A stretch of 64,000 nt of DNA from Acinetobacter baumannii (GTDB lineage: Bacteria; Pseudomonadota; Gammaproteobacteria; Pseudomonadales; Moraxellaceae), in NCBI RefSeq assembly GCF_016508585.1, contig NZ_JADVOP010000012.1, positions 35,829 through 99,828 of the forward strand, written 5' to 3'. How positions within the stretch are numbered: position 1 is the stretch's first letter; the number at the start of each line of letters is the position of its first letter. The notes under the pieces are model-generated. The model saw nothing but the letters and a program-made list of their open reading frames with translations, was not told the origin of the DNA and did not search any database. Below, piece by piece: positions 19,315 through 28,574 of the stretch. The translations under genes were made by a program, and so were the position numbers.

Positions 19315-20556
19315 TCACGAAATGGCATATTGCGTGCTTTTTAACGTTTCTAATCCGTTGGCTTTTGCTAAAAACTGATCTTTAAAAAAGGCAGTGTTCT
19401 CTACTTGTTTCAGACCAAAATTGCGTGCCCAGACTACGGGGAACATTTCAGCAGTTTCCAGGAAACCAAGCATAGACATACTATGCATCATGGCATCATT
19501 CTGTCCTTTTCGCTTGTGTTCATAACGTTTTAAGGTCTGTTCCTGTGCCCATACCCCACGTTTTTTATCTTTTAATAAGACATCACACAACACTGCCGCA
19601 TCCAAACAACCAATATTCACTCCCTGCCCAGCCAATGGATGAATGACATGTGCAGCATCACCAATCAATGCCAATCCATCTTTGACATAGCGCTGCGCAG
19701 CACGAGCCTTGAGGGGAAATTTTGCACGCGGGGTTGCTTCGATTATTTCACCCAACATGTGATGGCTTTCACGAGTCAGAAGTTGACAGAAAGCTGAATC
19801 ATTCAAACGGGCATATTCATCAGCATAATCATCGGGTAAGGTCCAGACGATTGAAATCCAATGCTCGGCTTGTTCAGGATTCAAACTCGCCATGGGTAAA
19901 AATGCCAAAGGACCTGTTGGATGGAAAATTTGACGAGCCACATAACGGTGTGGTTGTACGGTACGAATCGCACATGTCAAACCGGCTTGCTGATAGTCAA
20001 GGATATCGTAGTCAATAAAAGCTTGCTCACGCACAAATGAATTTGCTCCATCCGCACCAATCACCAACTTAGTCTTTAACTGACTGCCATCTGCAAGATG
20101 AATCATCCAACCACCGACACTTTGTTCGACACGGACCACTTTCACTTGTGTTCGGTAGTCATGTAATTGTTCAAGCATTTTCTGCTGGATGGCGAGATTT
20201 AACAAACTGGGTTCAACCATTGAACCTAAGCTGTGTTCGTCTGTCGGAAAGTTTAAGGATTGTTGACCAAAATTAATTTCCCCATAGCCATTTTTATTCC
20301 AGACTTGCATTCCCGTGTAGGGCATTTTACGAGCAATGTTATCCCAAACATTCACCGTTTTAAGTAAATGGATGGTTGCTTGGCTCAGCGCCAAAACCCG
20401 TGGATTCGCTTGAGCCAAAACTTTTTGTTCATCTAAAATTGGCGCCGCATCTAATACGGTGGCTTGAACACCGCCTTGCGCCAAAAGTAATGCGGTTAAC
20501 CCCCCCACAAGACCACCGCCAATAATAACGACATCCATGATATTTTGCTGTGTCAT
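19315..20556 (-). CDS. UbiH/UbiI-family FAD monooxygenase (ubiquinone synthesis)
   Basis: A 413-residue class A flavin hydroxylase. The FAD-binding VVIIGGGLVGGLTALLLAQGG opens the protein; KLVIGADGANS (DG motif) is central; LIGDAAHVIHPLAGQGVNIG carries the second FAD/ribose contact. It overlaps the end of ubiH by four bases. In E. coli the same place in the pepP-ubiH cluster is held by ubiI (visC), the ring C5 hydroxylase, so UbiI is the best guess. UbiF- or UbiM-like activity cannot be excluded by sequence alone. Confidence 0.85.
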   Translation of the reverse strand: MTQQNIMDVVIIGGGLVGGLTALLLAQGGVQATVLDAAPILDEQKVLAQANPRVLALSQATIHLLKTVNVWDNIARKMPYTGMQVWNKNGYGEINFGQQSLNFPTDEHSLGSMVEPSLLNLAIQQKMLEQLHDYRTQVKVVRVEQSVGGWMIHLADGSQLKTKLVIGADGANSFVREQAFIDYDILDYQQAGLTCAIRTVQPHRYVARQIFHPTGPLAFLPMASLNPEQAEHWISIVWTLPDDYADEYARLNDSAFCQLLTRESHHMLGEIIEATPRAKFPLKARAAQRYVKDGLALIGDAAHVIHPLAGQGVNIGCLDAAVLCDVLLKDKKRGVWAQEQTLKRYEHKRKGQNDAMMHSMSMLGFLETAEMFPVVWARNFGLKQVENTAFFKDQFLAKANGLETLKSTQYAIS

Positions 20557-21764
20557 GCTTTCAACCCCATTGCATAATTGGCAACCAAGGGTTTAATTCC
20601 TGGAATAACATCAAATGCAATCAATCCAGTATTACGTATTAATTTTAAAACCGCATTTTGATTGCTGAAGCCGCGCACAACCGAATCGCAGAATTTAATG
20701 ACCCGCTGTTGATCTGTTAAACGGGCTTGTTCATATGCTTTCAACATTTCAGGCTCACCAATGTCATCAGATTTGGCGATTTGTGCTGTGATATAACGCA
20801 TCAATACATCAGCATCACGCATGCATAAATTAAACCCTTGCCCTGCTACGGGATGAATGGTATGTGCAGCATTTCCCATCAAGATCACACGCCCAACCGC
20901 CTGTTTCTCTGCCAGTACTTGTGATAATGGGAAGCTAAAACGTTGACCTGTTTTTTGGAATTTACCTGCACGATCACCATAAGTCTGCTGCAAGGCATCC
21001 AGAAAATGCTGATCATTCTCTTCACCTAACCACTCGCCCTCTGTTCCTTTTTTGACAGGCCACACCACTGAACGGCGACATTCTCCAGGTAAAGGCAGTA
21101 ATGCCAATGGACCTAAATGGCTGAAGCGCTCAAAGCCGACATGTTGATGTGGCTTTGAGGTCTGTACTGTAGTGACAATCGCGACTTGATCATAATCATG
21201 CACATCCACGCCTACGCCTAAAGCTTGGCGACAGAAAGAGTCTCTACCATCGGCAGCAATGACCAATTTGGATTTGATTGAATGGGTATATTCTTCCCCA
21301 CGACTTGCTTCAATATACACAAATTCATTGTCTTGTTTAAGGGAACGTACTTGTACACCGTCAATCAATTCAATTAACGGTTGCTGACGCACCTGTGTCA
21401 GAAGAACTCGCCCAAGCCAAGCATTTTCAATCACCTGCCCGAAGCTTTCGACTTTTTCCTGATCTGCTTTTAAACGTGCTTTACCGAAACTGCCTTGTTC
21501 TGTGATATGCACTTCAAGGATCGGAGTTGCATGGTCTTGTAAAGCATTCCATAGACCGAGTTTTTGGTAGATCTGCACAGTACGCCGTGAAAGTGCGGTA
21601 TTTCTGGCATCAAAACTGGAGTGATAAGGTACAGCATTATTGTCATCATAATTTGGGTATTTCACAGCTTCTAAAAGCTTTACAGCAATATTCGCTTTCG
21701 CCAACATGAGTGCTAGACTCAACCCAACCATTCCACCGCCAACGATGATGACTTCTTGTTGCAT
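20553..21764 (-). CDS. ubiH: 2-octaprenyl-6-methoxyphenol hydroxylase UbiH
   Basis: A 403-residue class A flavin monooxygenase: VIIVGGGMVGLSLALMLAKANI at the amino end, the UbiH-typical FDARNTALSRRTVQIYQKLGLW near residue 52, IAADGRDS as the DG motif, and LMGNAAHTIHPVAGQGFNLCMRD (the GNAAH variant is usual for UbiH). It hydroxylates ring position 1 during ubiquinone synthesis at the inner membrane. It overlaps the next hydroxylase gene by four bases. Unlike in E. coli, it is separated from pepP by a Sel1-repeat gene. Confidence 0.92.
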   Translation of the reverse strand: MQQEVIIVGGGMVGLSLALMLAKANIAVKLLEAVKYPNYDDNNAVPYHSSFDARNTALSRRTVQIYQKLGLWNALQDHATPILEVHITEQGSFGKARLKADQEKVESFGQVIENAWLGRVLLTQVRQQPLIELIDGVQVRSLKQDNEFVYIEASRGEEYTHSIKSKLVIAADGRDSFCRQALGVGVDVHDYDQVAIVTTVQTSKPHQHVGFERFSHLGPLALLPLPGECRRSVVWPVKKGTEGEWLGEENDQHFLDALQQTYGDRAGKFQKTGQRFSFPLSQVLAEKQAVGRVILMGNAAHTIHPVAGQGFNLCMRDADVLMRYITAQIAKSDDIGEPEMLKAYEQARLTDQQRVIKFCDSVVRGFSNQNAVLKLIRNTGLIAFDVIPGIKPLVANYAMGLKA

Positions 21765-21902
21765 GCTTTGATCCTTTCTATACGTGATTCAGCTTGCTGA
21801 ATACTTATAATCTTGATGAATTTTATCTTACATCAAGCGAGATTATTTTAATATTGAAATAGGAAATTGTTGCTTTGATTTGTACTGAATCAATACGTTA
21901 TT

Positions 21903-21933
21903 AAAAAAATGGGGCAAACAAAAAACGCCCCAT
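21903..21933 (-). terminator. Terminator of the Sel1-repeat gene
   Basis: On the minus strand ATGGGGC pairs with GCCCCAT across an 11-base loop and is followed by TTTTTTT. It lies 17 bases after the Sel1 gene and separates it from ubiH, which therefore needs its own promoter. Confidence 0.8.
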
Positions 21934-21949
21934 GCAAAACACAAAGAAA

Positions 21950-23119
21950 TTACTTGTTCAATTCATCCAAGCGTTTCTGTGCATCTTCATTAAAATGACT
22001 CGCTGCTTGGTAGTACCATCGCTTTGCCATTTTGATGTCCACCGCAAAACCTCGTCCATGCTCATACATTAAACCCAGTTTATAAGGTGCAGCAGCATGT
22101 CTTAGTTTCGCTGCCTTACGATAAAGAATTGCCGCTTCTTCAAAACTGTGTTCCACCCCTTCACCCAATTCGTACATCTCCCCCAACACAGTCAGAGCAT
22201 CGGCGTTTCCATCAGCTGCTGCTTTAGATATCCATGCCAAAGCGTGTTGGATGTCTTTTTTGATGCCTTTCCCTGTTTTAAAAAGTAACCCTAAATGAAG
22301 TTGCCCATAATGATCATTTTGATCAGCAGATTTTTGATACCAATATTGTGCTTTTTCAACATCTTGTTCAACACCATGCCCCTGCTCATACATCATGCCC
22401 AGTTGATTCTGAGCCACTGCATCGTCCTTTTCTGCCCGTTTTAAGACTCGGTTATAGGCTGGGATTTTGTTATAATCAATTTTCAATGATTGCTTTACCT
22501 TGTAATCACAATCAATGATATCGAAACCCAAGAAATGTCCGAACATCTGCACCATCAGTACACGGGCTAATCCTGTGTGATACACCGTCTGTTTTTTTGA
22601 ATTAATATAATAATATTTAAAGTAATTTTCATGATCATCAACATGCACTAATGAAAAATCAAGATCAGTTAGTTTTTCTTTCTTTGTCTTTCCATTTTCC
22701 ACATATTCATGCTCATAATAGATTGAAAAATCAAGCCATTCCTTTTCAAAATCCTGCACCTCTCCTTCAAGATACAAATCTTCATCTTCCTCCTGCAACA
22801 TCCTTCTGACTTCTTGATTATTTTTATAAATCAGATAGCTGTAACTATCACAACTATCCACACATTCGAAAAAAATAAACCAATCACTAAAAGGCAAATC
22901 AACAAGTAATTCCTGCCATAGCTCAGGATGATTGTATGCTGAATAAAAAATATCGATATTATCAATAATTACAAAGTTACCGTGTATCAGCTCGATTCGA
23001 ATTGTGGTATCGCTTTCAATAATTTCATCTTCATTTTGCATCCATGTATAAACCACCGTTTTGATTTCTTGGATGTCACCTTGGAATGGAAACACCATTC
23101 CAGTCATTCGAGTACCCAT
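21950..23119 (-). CDS. Sel1-repeat protein of unknown function
   Basis: About 389 residues. The C-terminal third holds four to five Sel1 (TPR-like) repeats of about 36 residues, recognisable by A-x-x-x-LGxMYExGxGVxxDxxxAxxWYxKAA (AQNQLGMMYEQGHGVEQD, ALTVLGEMYELGEGVEHS, APYKLGLMYEHGRGFAVD). The first 230 residues are acidic, rich in Y, D and E, and belong to no family I recognise. No signal peptide. Sel1 repeats usually mediate protein contacts. The start is uncertain; I use the ATG at 23119 rather than a TTG at 23140. It sits between pepP and ubiH with its own terminator and looks like an inserted gene. Confidence 0.75.
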   Translation of the reverse strand: MGTRMTGMVFPFQGDIQEIKTVVYTWMQNEDEIIESDTTIRIELIHGNFVIIDNIDIFYSAYNHPELWQELLVDLPFSDWFIFFECVDSCDSYSYLIYKNNQEVRRMLQEEDEDLYLEGEVQDFEKEWLDFSIYYEHEYVENGKTKKEKLTDLDFSLVHVDDHENYFKYYYINSKKQTVYHTGLARVLMVQMFGHFLGFDIIDCDYKVKQSLKIDYNKIPAYNRVLKRAEKDDAVAQNQLGMMYEQGHGVEQDVEKAQYWYQKSADQNDHYGQLHLGLLFKTGKGIKKDIQHALAWISKAAADGNADALTVLGEMYELGEGVEHSFEEAAILYRKAAKLRHAAAPYKLGLMYEHGRGFAVDIKMAKRWYYQAASHFNEDAQKRLDELNK

Positions 23120-23205
23120 CGTTTTTATAATCTTAAGCAAACTATCAAAGCAGCATCATACCTGATCAAGACCACAAAATGACTGCATGGATAAGCTTAG
23201 TTTCG

Positions 23206-23242
23206 TAAAAAAGAAGCGCAATATTCTCAAAATATTGCGCTT
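23206..23242 (-). terminator. Terminator of pepP
   Basis: AAGCGCAATATT and AATATTGCGCTT pair perfectly around a five-base loop; on the minus strand a T-run follows. It lies about 50 bases after the pepP stop. Confidence 0.85.
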
Positions 23243-23292
23243 ATAGAAGCCATTTGAATGCAATGACTCCGTTACTCACCAAATTAAGGCTC

Positions 23293-24615
23293 TCAGTTTC
23301 GGGATGCCATCAAAGCTTCAATGTCTTCTATGGATTTCACCACATTCTTGGTCAACACCAAAGGTCCTTGTTCGGTGGCTACGACATCATCTTCAATTCG
23401 GATACCGATGCCACGCCATTTTTTCTCAACAGTTTCGTCATCTGGTGCGATATATAGACCCGGCTCTACTGTAACCACCATGCCGGGTTCATAGGTTCGC
23501 CATTGACCATTGTCATCTTTATAAGTACCAACATCATGTACATCCATACCGAGCCAATGCCCAGTACCATGCATATAGAACTGACGATAACTTTCAGATT
23601 CAATAATTTGCTCAACATCCCCTTGCATAATTCCAAGATCAACCAAACCTTCAACCAGAATCCGTACTGCGACCGTATGCGGTTCTTTATAGGAATTCCC
23701 AATTTGAATCGCTTCGATCGCTGCGATCTGAGCATCTAAAATGATTTGATATAAGACTTTCTGTTCAGGGCTAAATTTGCCATTCACAGGAAAAGTGCGC
23801 GTAATGTCCGAGGCATAACATTCATATTCACAGGCTGCATCAATCAATACCAAATCACCATCTTTCAAGGGTTGGTTATTTTCGACATAATGCAAAATAC
23901 AGCCATTTTTACCACCGCCTACAATACTGTTATAGGCAGGTACGCAACCCTGTTGACCAAAGATATAATTCAATTCGGCTTCTAAAGCATATTCCATCAT
24001 GTCTGGATGAACACTTTGCATCGCACGTGTATGTGCATCTGCACTGATATTTGCTGCGATTTGCATCAGCTCAATTTCTTCGGCTGATTTATGCAAACGC
24101 ATTTCATCCAAAATTTGGTCAAGCTGAATAATGTGTGCAGGTACACCAAAACCGCGACTGGATTCATGTGCCTTGGCAATCCAATGACTTATTTTGGCAT
24201 CAAACTCTGCGCGTTGACCAACGCGATAGTACAGTTTTTGTTTATTTAAAATCTTGCTGATAATTTCCTCATCAAGCAGATCAATAGCATATGCCTCATC
24301 TGCTTCATAAGCATCAATTGCACCATCAACTCCCGCGCGATAGCCATTCCAAATTTCCATTTCACGATTTCGTTCACGGCAAAATAGACTATAAACGTAC
24401 ATTTCACCGGTTTCATCTGTTTCGATTACAGCAACTGCTTGTGGTTCAGCAAAACCTGTCAGATAAAAAAAACTACTGTCTGCACGAAACTTGTAGTCAG
24501 CATCTCTATTTCGCATGACTTCCGGACTGGTGGCGATAATTGCAATGCTATTGGGACCCATTTGTTCAGCGAGGCGGTCACGACGTTCCTGAAAATCTGC
24601 TTGAGTTAATTTCAT
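23293..24615 (-). CDS. pepP: Xaa-Pro aminopeptidase PepP
   Basis: A 440-residue M24B metallopeptidase. The amino domain begins MKLTQADFQERRDRLAEQM with RNRDADYKFRADSSFFYLTGF. The pita-bread catalytic domain shows the two-manganese ligands: Asp in LIDAACEYECYASD, Asp in SDITRTFP, His in HGTGHWLGMDVHDVG, Glu in VTVEPGLYI and Glu in GIRIEDDV. It removes an N-terminal residue preceding proline. Alone between a 312-base gap and its terminator; in E. coli it is clustered with ygfB and ubiH as here. Confidence 0.95.
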   Translation of the reverse strand: MKLTQADFQERRDRLAEQMGPNSIAIIATSPEVMRNRDADYKFRADSSFFYLTGFAEPQAVAVIETDETGEMYVYSLFCRERNREMEIWNGYRAGVDGAIDAYEADEAYAIDLLDEEIISKILNKQKLYYRVGQRAEFDAKISHWIAKAHESSRGFGVPAHIIQLDQILDEMRLHKSAEEIELMQIAANISADAHTRAMQSVHPDMMEYALEAELNYIFGQQGCVPAYNSIVGGGKNGCILHYVENNQPLKDGDLVLIDAACEYECYASDITRTFPVNGKFSPEQKVLYQIILDAQIAAIEAIQIGNSYKEPHTVAVRILVEGLVDLGIMQGDVEQIIESESYRQFYMHGTGHWLGMDVHDVGTYKDDNGQWRTYEPGMVVTVEPGLYIAPDDETVEKKWRGIGIRIEDDVVATEQGPLVLTKNVVKSIEDIEALMASRN

Positions 24616-24927
24616 TCTCTATTCAGCTTGCCTTTCAGTTCATTAAATCAGTTGGTGAATGTTTAACTTACAGTTTGCGCGGGTTAAATGTAAATACAGC
24701 TACAGCAATATTTAGCTATTTATCTTAAAACAAAAACAGCAATATTCTATTCAAGCAGATATGCAGACAGACTTTAATCTCACCAGTTAAAGCGGCTTCA
24801 CCTCAATACCAGAATAGATCAATATCCAATCATACAAAATGGCTGATCGCTCCCTCTAAGTTTTAGAGATCAATACAATCAACCATTTCATTAAAATCTG
24901 GCAAGGCTTAATCTTGAACAAAAAATT
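24616..24927. other. Gap between ygfB and pepP
   Basis: About 310 AT-rich bases with no convincing frame. It holds a small hairpin (CTCTAA / TTAGAG, 24854-24868) and presumably the pepP promoter. I see no RNA gene in it. Confidence 0.5.
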
Positions 24928-25560
24928 TTAACTTGGACGGTGTGGAGTAAACATTTCGACCACATTATTACTTTCAGATGAGTCAATCGCCTGCTTCATT
25001 TTGCTATGAAAATTTTGCAACAAAGGACTTTCTGAAACAGGCAGTTTTTTTCGCCCTACAGATAATGATACTGGAATCAAGCGAACAAACTCATATAATT
25101 CCTCATAGCTTGCTTCACCCTCTTCATCATCATCTGACTCATCAAATTCAACAGAGGCTACATCCTGCAAACTTTCAATCAATTCTTGTTCGTCTGCACG
25201 AATATGACCGGAAGCCAAACCAAAACCTAAAACGACACCTGCACACCAGTCAGCCAAAGCTTGAACGCGTTCCGATAATAAATGTCCGTCGTCTGGAAGC
25301 ATCGGAAGATAGTCCAAATCATCTTCTGCAAGTGCATGTGCGACATCTTCCGTTTCATCTGAGAGAATAGCCAGTGCTTCATCGTCTAATTTTGGAACAT
25401 CCAACGTCGATAAAATTTGTAACCATTCATCTCGGGTTGGCACTTCGGTAACACAAACTATACCCGTTAATAAGCCATGTAACTCACTCGGGCTTGAAAT
25501 TTCTTCAATCCCTTTAAAATTCTGGTTCCAATCTGACCAACCTGAAATATCGTCTTGCAT
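24928..25560 (-). CDS. ygfB: YgfB/UPF0149 family protein
   Basis: About 210 residues, helical and strongly acidic. The family pattern is clear: SPSELHGLLTGIVC near the start, LADWCAGVVLGFGLASG in the middle and YEELYEFVRLIPVSL near the end. No catalytic residues are known for the fold; in Pseudomonas YgfB modulates ampDh3 expression and beta-lactam resistance. The ATG at 25560 is preferred to an upstream TTG at 25572. It diverges from the zapB-like/zapA pair, as in other gammaproteobacteria. Confidence 0.88.
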   Translation of the reverse strand: MQDDISGWSDWNQNFKGIEEISSPSELHGLLTGIVCVTEVPTRDEWLQILSTLDVPKLDDEALAILSDETEDVAHALAEDDLDYLPMLPDDGHLLSERVQALADWCAGVVLGFGLASGHIRADEQELIESLQDVASVEFDESDDDEEGEASYEELYEFVRLIPVSLSVGRKKLPVSESPLLQNFHSKMKQAIDSSESNNVVEMFTPHRPS

Positions 25561-25624
25561 TCGCTTATCCAATCTCTATACTTCTGTATATATTACCTTT
25601 GATTGCAAATCTGTGCGACCCGTT

Positions 25625-26176
25625 ATGTTAGAACAATTACAGCGTCTACAAACGCATATTGGTGTTTTAAAAACACGAATCGAAACTGTTGAGAAAGAAA
25701 ATGCATCGCTGTTAAAAGAAAAAGATAACAGTGAAGAGCAGGCTCATGCCCAAATCAGCCATAAAAACAGCATTATTACTCAAAAACAAGATGAAATTGA
25801 TACGTTGACTGAACAGCTTGCTCAGTTGCAAAATCAATTTCAACAACTGAATACAGATGCCTCTTCTTTGGCTGAACGCTATAGCCGTTTAGAAAAAAGC
25901 TGTACAGATTTAAAAAATCGTTTTCAGGAAATTTTAGCTGAACGTAATGAATTACGTGTGGTAAAAGAGAAAATGGCAAATGAACAGCGCCACCATTTAC
26001 AGGATATTAAAAACCTGCAAGATGAGCGTGAACGTTTAATCCAAAAAAATGAACATGCAAAGACCAAAGTTGAAGCAATTATTCAACGTCTTTCTATTTT
26101 AGGCACTGAACAAGATCATCACGCGCAAGAAATCCAACAGCTTGCTCATCCGTCAGAATCTAATGAGGAAGTATAA
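25625..26176 (+). CDS. ZapB-like coiled-coil protein (TIGR02449-like) upstream of zapA
   Basis: About 183 residues, nearly all predicted coiled coil: heptad-like runs from LEQLQRLQTHIGVLKTRIETVEKE through about residue 160. The first 65 residues resemble the short TIGR02449/ZapB-type proteins that sit before zapA in pseudomonads; this one is about three times longer. No clear ribosome-binding site is visible for either the ATG at 25625 or the GTG at 25613. It lies two bases before zapA, which suggests a role in Z-ring organisation, but that is inference. Confidence 0.7.
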   Translation: MLEQLQRLQTHIGVLKTRIETVEKENASLLKEKDNSEEQAHAQISHKNSIITQKQDEIDTLTEQLAQLQNQFQQLNTDASSLAERYSRLEKSCTDLKNRFQEILAERNELRVVKEKMANEQRHHLQDIKNLQDERERLIQKNEHAKTKVEAIIQRLSILGTEQDHHAQEIQQLAHPSESNEEV

Positions 26177-26178
26177 AT

Positions 26179-26463
26179 ATGTCTGAGCATGTAACGGTAG
26201 AATTACGATTAATTGAACAAACCTTCCGTTTGGGAACAACCACGGATAAGCGGCATGAATTAGAGCGTGCAGGTCAGCTATTAAATGATAAATTCCAAGA
26301 ATTTCGCCGTAAAGCGCCCAACGTTGAACATAATAAGTTGGTGATCATGGTTGCATTGGAATTGATGCAGGAAGTGTTGAGTATGAATAAAACGTTACAA
26401 GAATACGCACAATGTGAACGTTTATTAGAAACAATGCTTGAAGATGTTGAAAAAGCGGGGTAA
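26179..26463 (+). CDS. zapA: Cell division protein ZapA
   Basis: A 94-residue protein with the ZapA globular head (VTVELRLIEQTFRLGTTTDKRHELERAGQLLNDKFQEFRRK) and a C-terminal coiled coil. ZapA crosslinks FtsZ filaments at midcell. GAGGAAG lies seven bases before the ATG. It is followed by a terminator and then 6S RNA, the conserved zapA-ssrS order. Confidence 0.9.
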   Translation: MSEHVTVELRLIEQTFRLGTTTDKRHELERAGQLLNDKFQEFRRKAPNVEHNKLVIMVALELMQEVLSMNKTLQEYAQCERLLETMLEDVEKAG

Positions 26464-26476
26464 TCCGCTTTTTTTT
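26450..26476 (+). terminator. Terminator of zapA
   Basis: AAAAGCGG pairs with CCGCTTTT around GGTAAT, followed by further T; the zapA stop codon lies in the loop. Confidence 0.85.
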
Positions 26477-26530
26477 CGTGCGGTTGATTCTTTTTTTTAC
26501 TCTATATTTATAATTTGTGACCTTTGACGA

Positions 26531-26559
26531 TTTGCCACAAAGCTCAGATTATGTATACT
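26531..26559 (+). promoter_or_regulatory. Probable sigma-70 promoter of 6S RNA
   Basis: TATACT at 26554-26559 is a good -10 box. TTTGCC at 26531-26536 is a weak -35 at 17 bases. The expected start is near 26565, where the 6S RNA similarity begins. Confidence 0.6.
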
Positions 26560-26563
26560 TAAT

Positions 26564-26746
26564 ACAACTCTGGGGTGTTCGCCAGTACGTCTATTCCCCT
26601 GCCGATACTTAAACTTATGGATGTGTTCTGTATATTTTGAGTGTATGCCCACCGCGAGTGGGAAACCCAGTAAGTGTACGTCACGTCCACCTTGAACTCA
26701 TCGGGTTCAGGGTAACGACCATGCAGCGGCATCACCGGAGTACTTT
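26564..26746 (+). ncRNA. ssrS: 6S RNA
   Basis: The 5' part (CTCTGGGGTGTTCGCCAGTA, then TCCCCTGCCGATA) and the 3' part (TCCACCTTGAACTCATCGGG, then GGTAACGACC and GCGGCATCACCGGAG) match the conserved arms of gammaproteobacterial 6S RNA, and the two ends can pair (CTCTGG.G with the late CCGGAG). Length is about 183 nt. It lies directly after zapA. 6S RNA mimics an open promoter and holds sigma-70 RNA polymerase in stationary phase. The ends are approximate. Confidence 0.93.
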
Positions 26747-26759
26747 ATTTAATTATAAA

Positions 26760-27003
26760 AATTAATGCTTAAATTTATAATGCTGTTATGCCCATCTTTA
26801 GTCATCATTGTAGTGCCTTAAAAAAATTATCCCGAGCAGTTGTATTGCTTTCATCAGAGCGATTATTGATGTCATATTCAGTTCAGGCTTAAAGTCTTTG
26901 TGATTCAAATCAAATTTAATGAATAAATAAAACTGGATTCAAATTCCCAACAACCAAACTGTAATCACTCAGTAAAATCATTCTCCATATTTGATTCAAA
27001 AAA
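26760..27003. other. Gap after 6S RNA
   Basis: AT-rich sequence with no open frame of note. The 5-formyltetrahydrofolate cyclo-ligase gene (fau/ygfA) that usually follows 6S RNA is not here. Confidence 0.5.
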
Positions 27004-27192
27004 TTATTTTTTCTCATGAATTGTCTTCAAATCTGGTCTAATGTTGGCGAGATTATGCTGTAATTCAAAGATGTGGCTTAAAGCTTTTCCTATCAGGAGA
27101 ATATTTTCCCTAGGCTCTAGATCAGGGACTTCTTGAATCTTTTTTAGGATACTGCCCAATTTCAAAGCAATTTCACTCAAATCGGAATACAT
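27004..27192 (-). CDS. Small hypothetical protein
   Basis: A 62-residue frame beginning with ATG, with a modest TGAGAA before it. The product is helical and amphipathic (LSEIALKLGSILKKIQEV, then LIGKALSHIFELQHNL), with no membrane segment or cysteine pair. Amino-acid composition looks protein-like, and the frame lies in an otherwise empty stretch. I do not recognise it. Confidence 0.45.
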   Translation of the reverse strand: MYSDLSEIALKLGSILKKIQEVPDLEPRENILLIGKALSHIFELQHNLANIRPDLKTIHEKK

Positions 27193-27406
27193 AGTTTCTC
27201 AGGTACTCATTTAAGATCTGTTGTTGAAAGATTGACGCTTCATCTATTGCCACAATAAATCAAGTTTTAAAGTATTGGTTCTGTCTTTCGGAAATCATGG
27301 GCGATGTTCAACAGATAAATTCACCGTTTTTCTGACAGTCGCTACCGTACAGATAAATCCAATCAGATGAAATGTTGTTATAGTACTTAGAAAAATGACA
27401 AAGTAG

Positions 27407-27838
27407 ATGAATATAATGCTCATTCGCCTCGCCAATGAAGCCGATATCAAAGATTTAATCGCAATCGATAGTCTTGCCTCACAGGAACCTCAGCGCGTAT
27501 TGCAAATTCACGCTTGGTGTACAGAAAGTACCTGCTTCCTCGCTGAGAAGGATGGAGAAATCATGGGCTATGGCGTATTAAATTACCATTTCTTTGGTTG
27601 TGGATTTATTGAAATGCTCATGGTGGGAGAGCGCTATCGTCGCTGTGGTACAGGACTTAATTTGCTGAATACATTAAAATCCAAATGCCAACATCCAAAG
27701 TTATTTACCACCACCAATCAGTCTAATTTTGCCATGCAACGCTTGTTGCTCAATTCTGGATTTATCAAGAGCGGTCAAATTGAAAATCTTGATGAGGGTG
27801 ATCCAGAGTTAGTATTTTTTATTCCAATTCCTCAATAA
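27407..27838 (+). CDS. GNAT-family N-acetyltransferase
   Basis: A 143-residue single-domain acetyltransferase. The acetyl-CoA pyrophosphate-binding loop is in MLMVGERYRRCGTGLNLLNTL (R-x-x-G-x-G type, near residue 80), and the late NFAMQRLLLNSGFIKSGQIENL segment fits the C-terminal strand-helix of the fold. The acceptor substrate cannot be predicted. An internal ATG at 27416 is an alternative start. The gene stands alone. Confidence 0.8.
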   Translation: MNIMLIRLANEADIKDLIAIDSLASQEPQRVLQIHAWCTESTCFLAEKDGEIMGYGVLNYHFFGCGFIEMLMVGERYRRCGTGLNLLNTLKSKCQHPKLFTTTNQSNFAMQRLLLNSGFIKSGQIENLDEGDPELVFFIPIPQ

Positions 27839-28574
27839 TCTGATTTTAGGCAATCCTATTAACGTGCATATTAAGCATAAAAACGCTCTCCTGCTCAATG
27901 GAATTGTTTTGTTTGCTTTATCATTCAAGGCATTCAGGTCGATTGAACTGAGTTAGGATAAAGCTACAATGGCGCGATCAAGTGATTGATACGCAAAAAT
28001 TTGTCTGAAAATTTAGTATTTGCTGAATCATTTAAATTATAGCTTAACTACGAGCGTGAACGGCTTTAAGAAGAAAAGTCATCCAGAAATTTAACCTCAT
28101 GTTAGAAACCGGCAGTGAGCATTTGCTATTTTTATCTGGTCCCTATGCAATATTGCATTCATAAGACTCTTAATATTTTTAAACAGCAATGATCATATAA
28201 AAAAACCCACTTGATGGAGTAAAGTGGGCGATTAAAACTGCATGTAGAGTTGAAGCACAACCTTCAGCACTATGATGTGAATATGACAAACAAAACTTTA
28301 AAATTCAAGTTTATTTTTTATCCATTGGTAAAGTTTTATGATCGTTTAGCAACCAACATGTAATTTAAAAAATATAATCAGCAATTTGGTTTAACTAGAA
28401 ACAGGGAGCGTATCATTTCACTTGCTTGCAACAATAATGGCTCATCAGCAGTCAAAACAAATAATCGCGTCCATCCATTTACTACAGCAAATAAAATATA
28501 AGCAGCACAATATTCTATCAAACCCATGAACTACTCATGATTAACGATCTATGTTAGAAACCCGGTCTTTAGAT
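27839..28574. other. Long gap with decayed-looking sequence
   Basis: About 735 bases with stops in all frames. Two near-identical segments, TTAAC plus ATGTTAGAAACC (28091-28110 and 28541-28562), bracket about 450 bases, and a minus-strand terminator lies between them. I see no intact gene and no terminal inverted repeats; an old deletion or lost gene is possible. Confidence 0.4.
28199..28228 (-). terminator. Minus-strand terminator
   Basis: CCCACTT pairs with AAGTGGG across a nine-base loop, followed by seven T on the minus strand. It could end the TonB-receptor transcript, though it lies 350 bases after that gene. Confidence 0.6.

Noticed and set aside
24978..25370. Plus-strand frame of 130 codons rich in His and Gln
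   Set aside because: It is the complement of the acidic ygfB gene; the composition follows from that.
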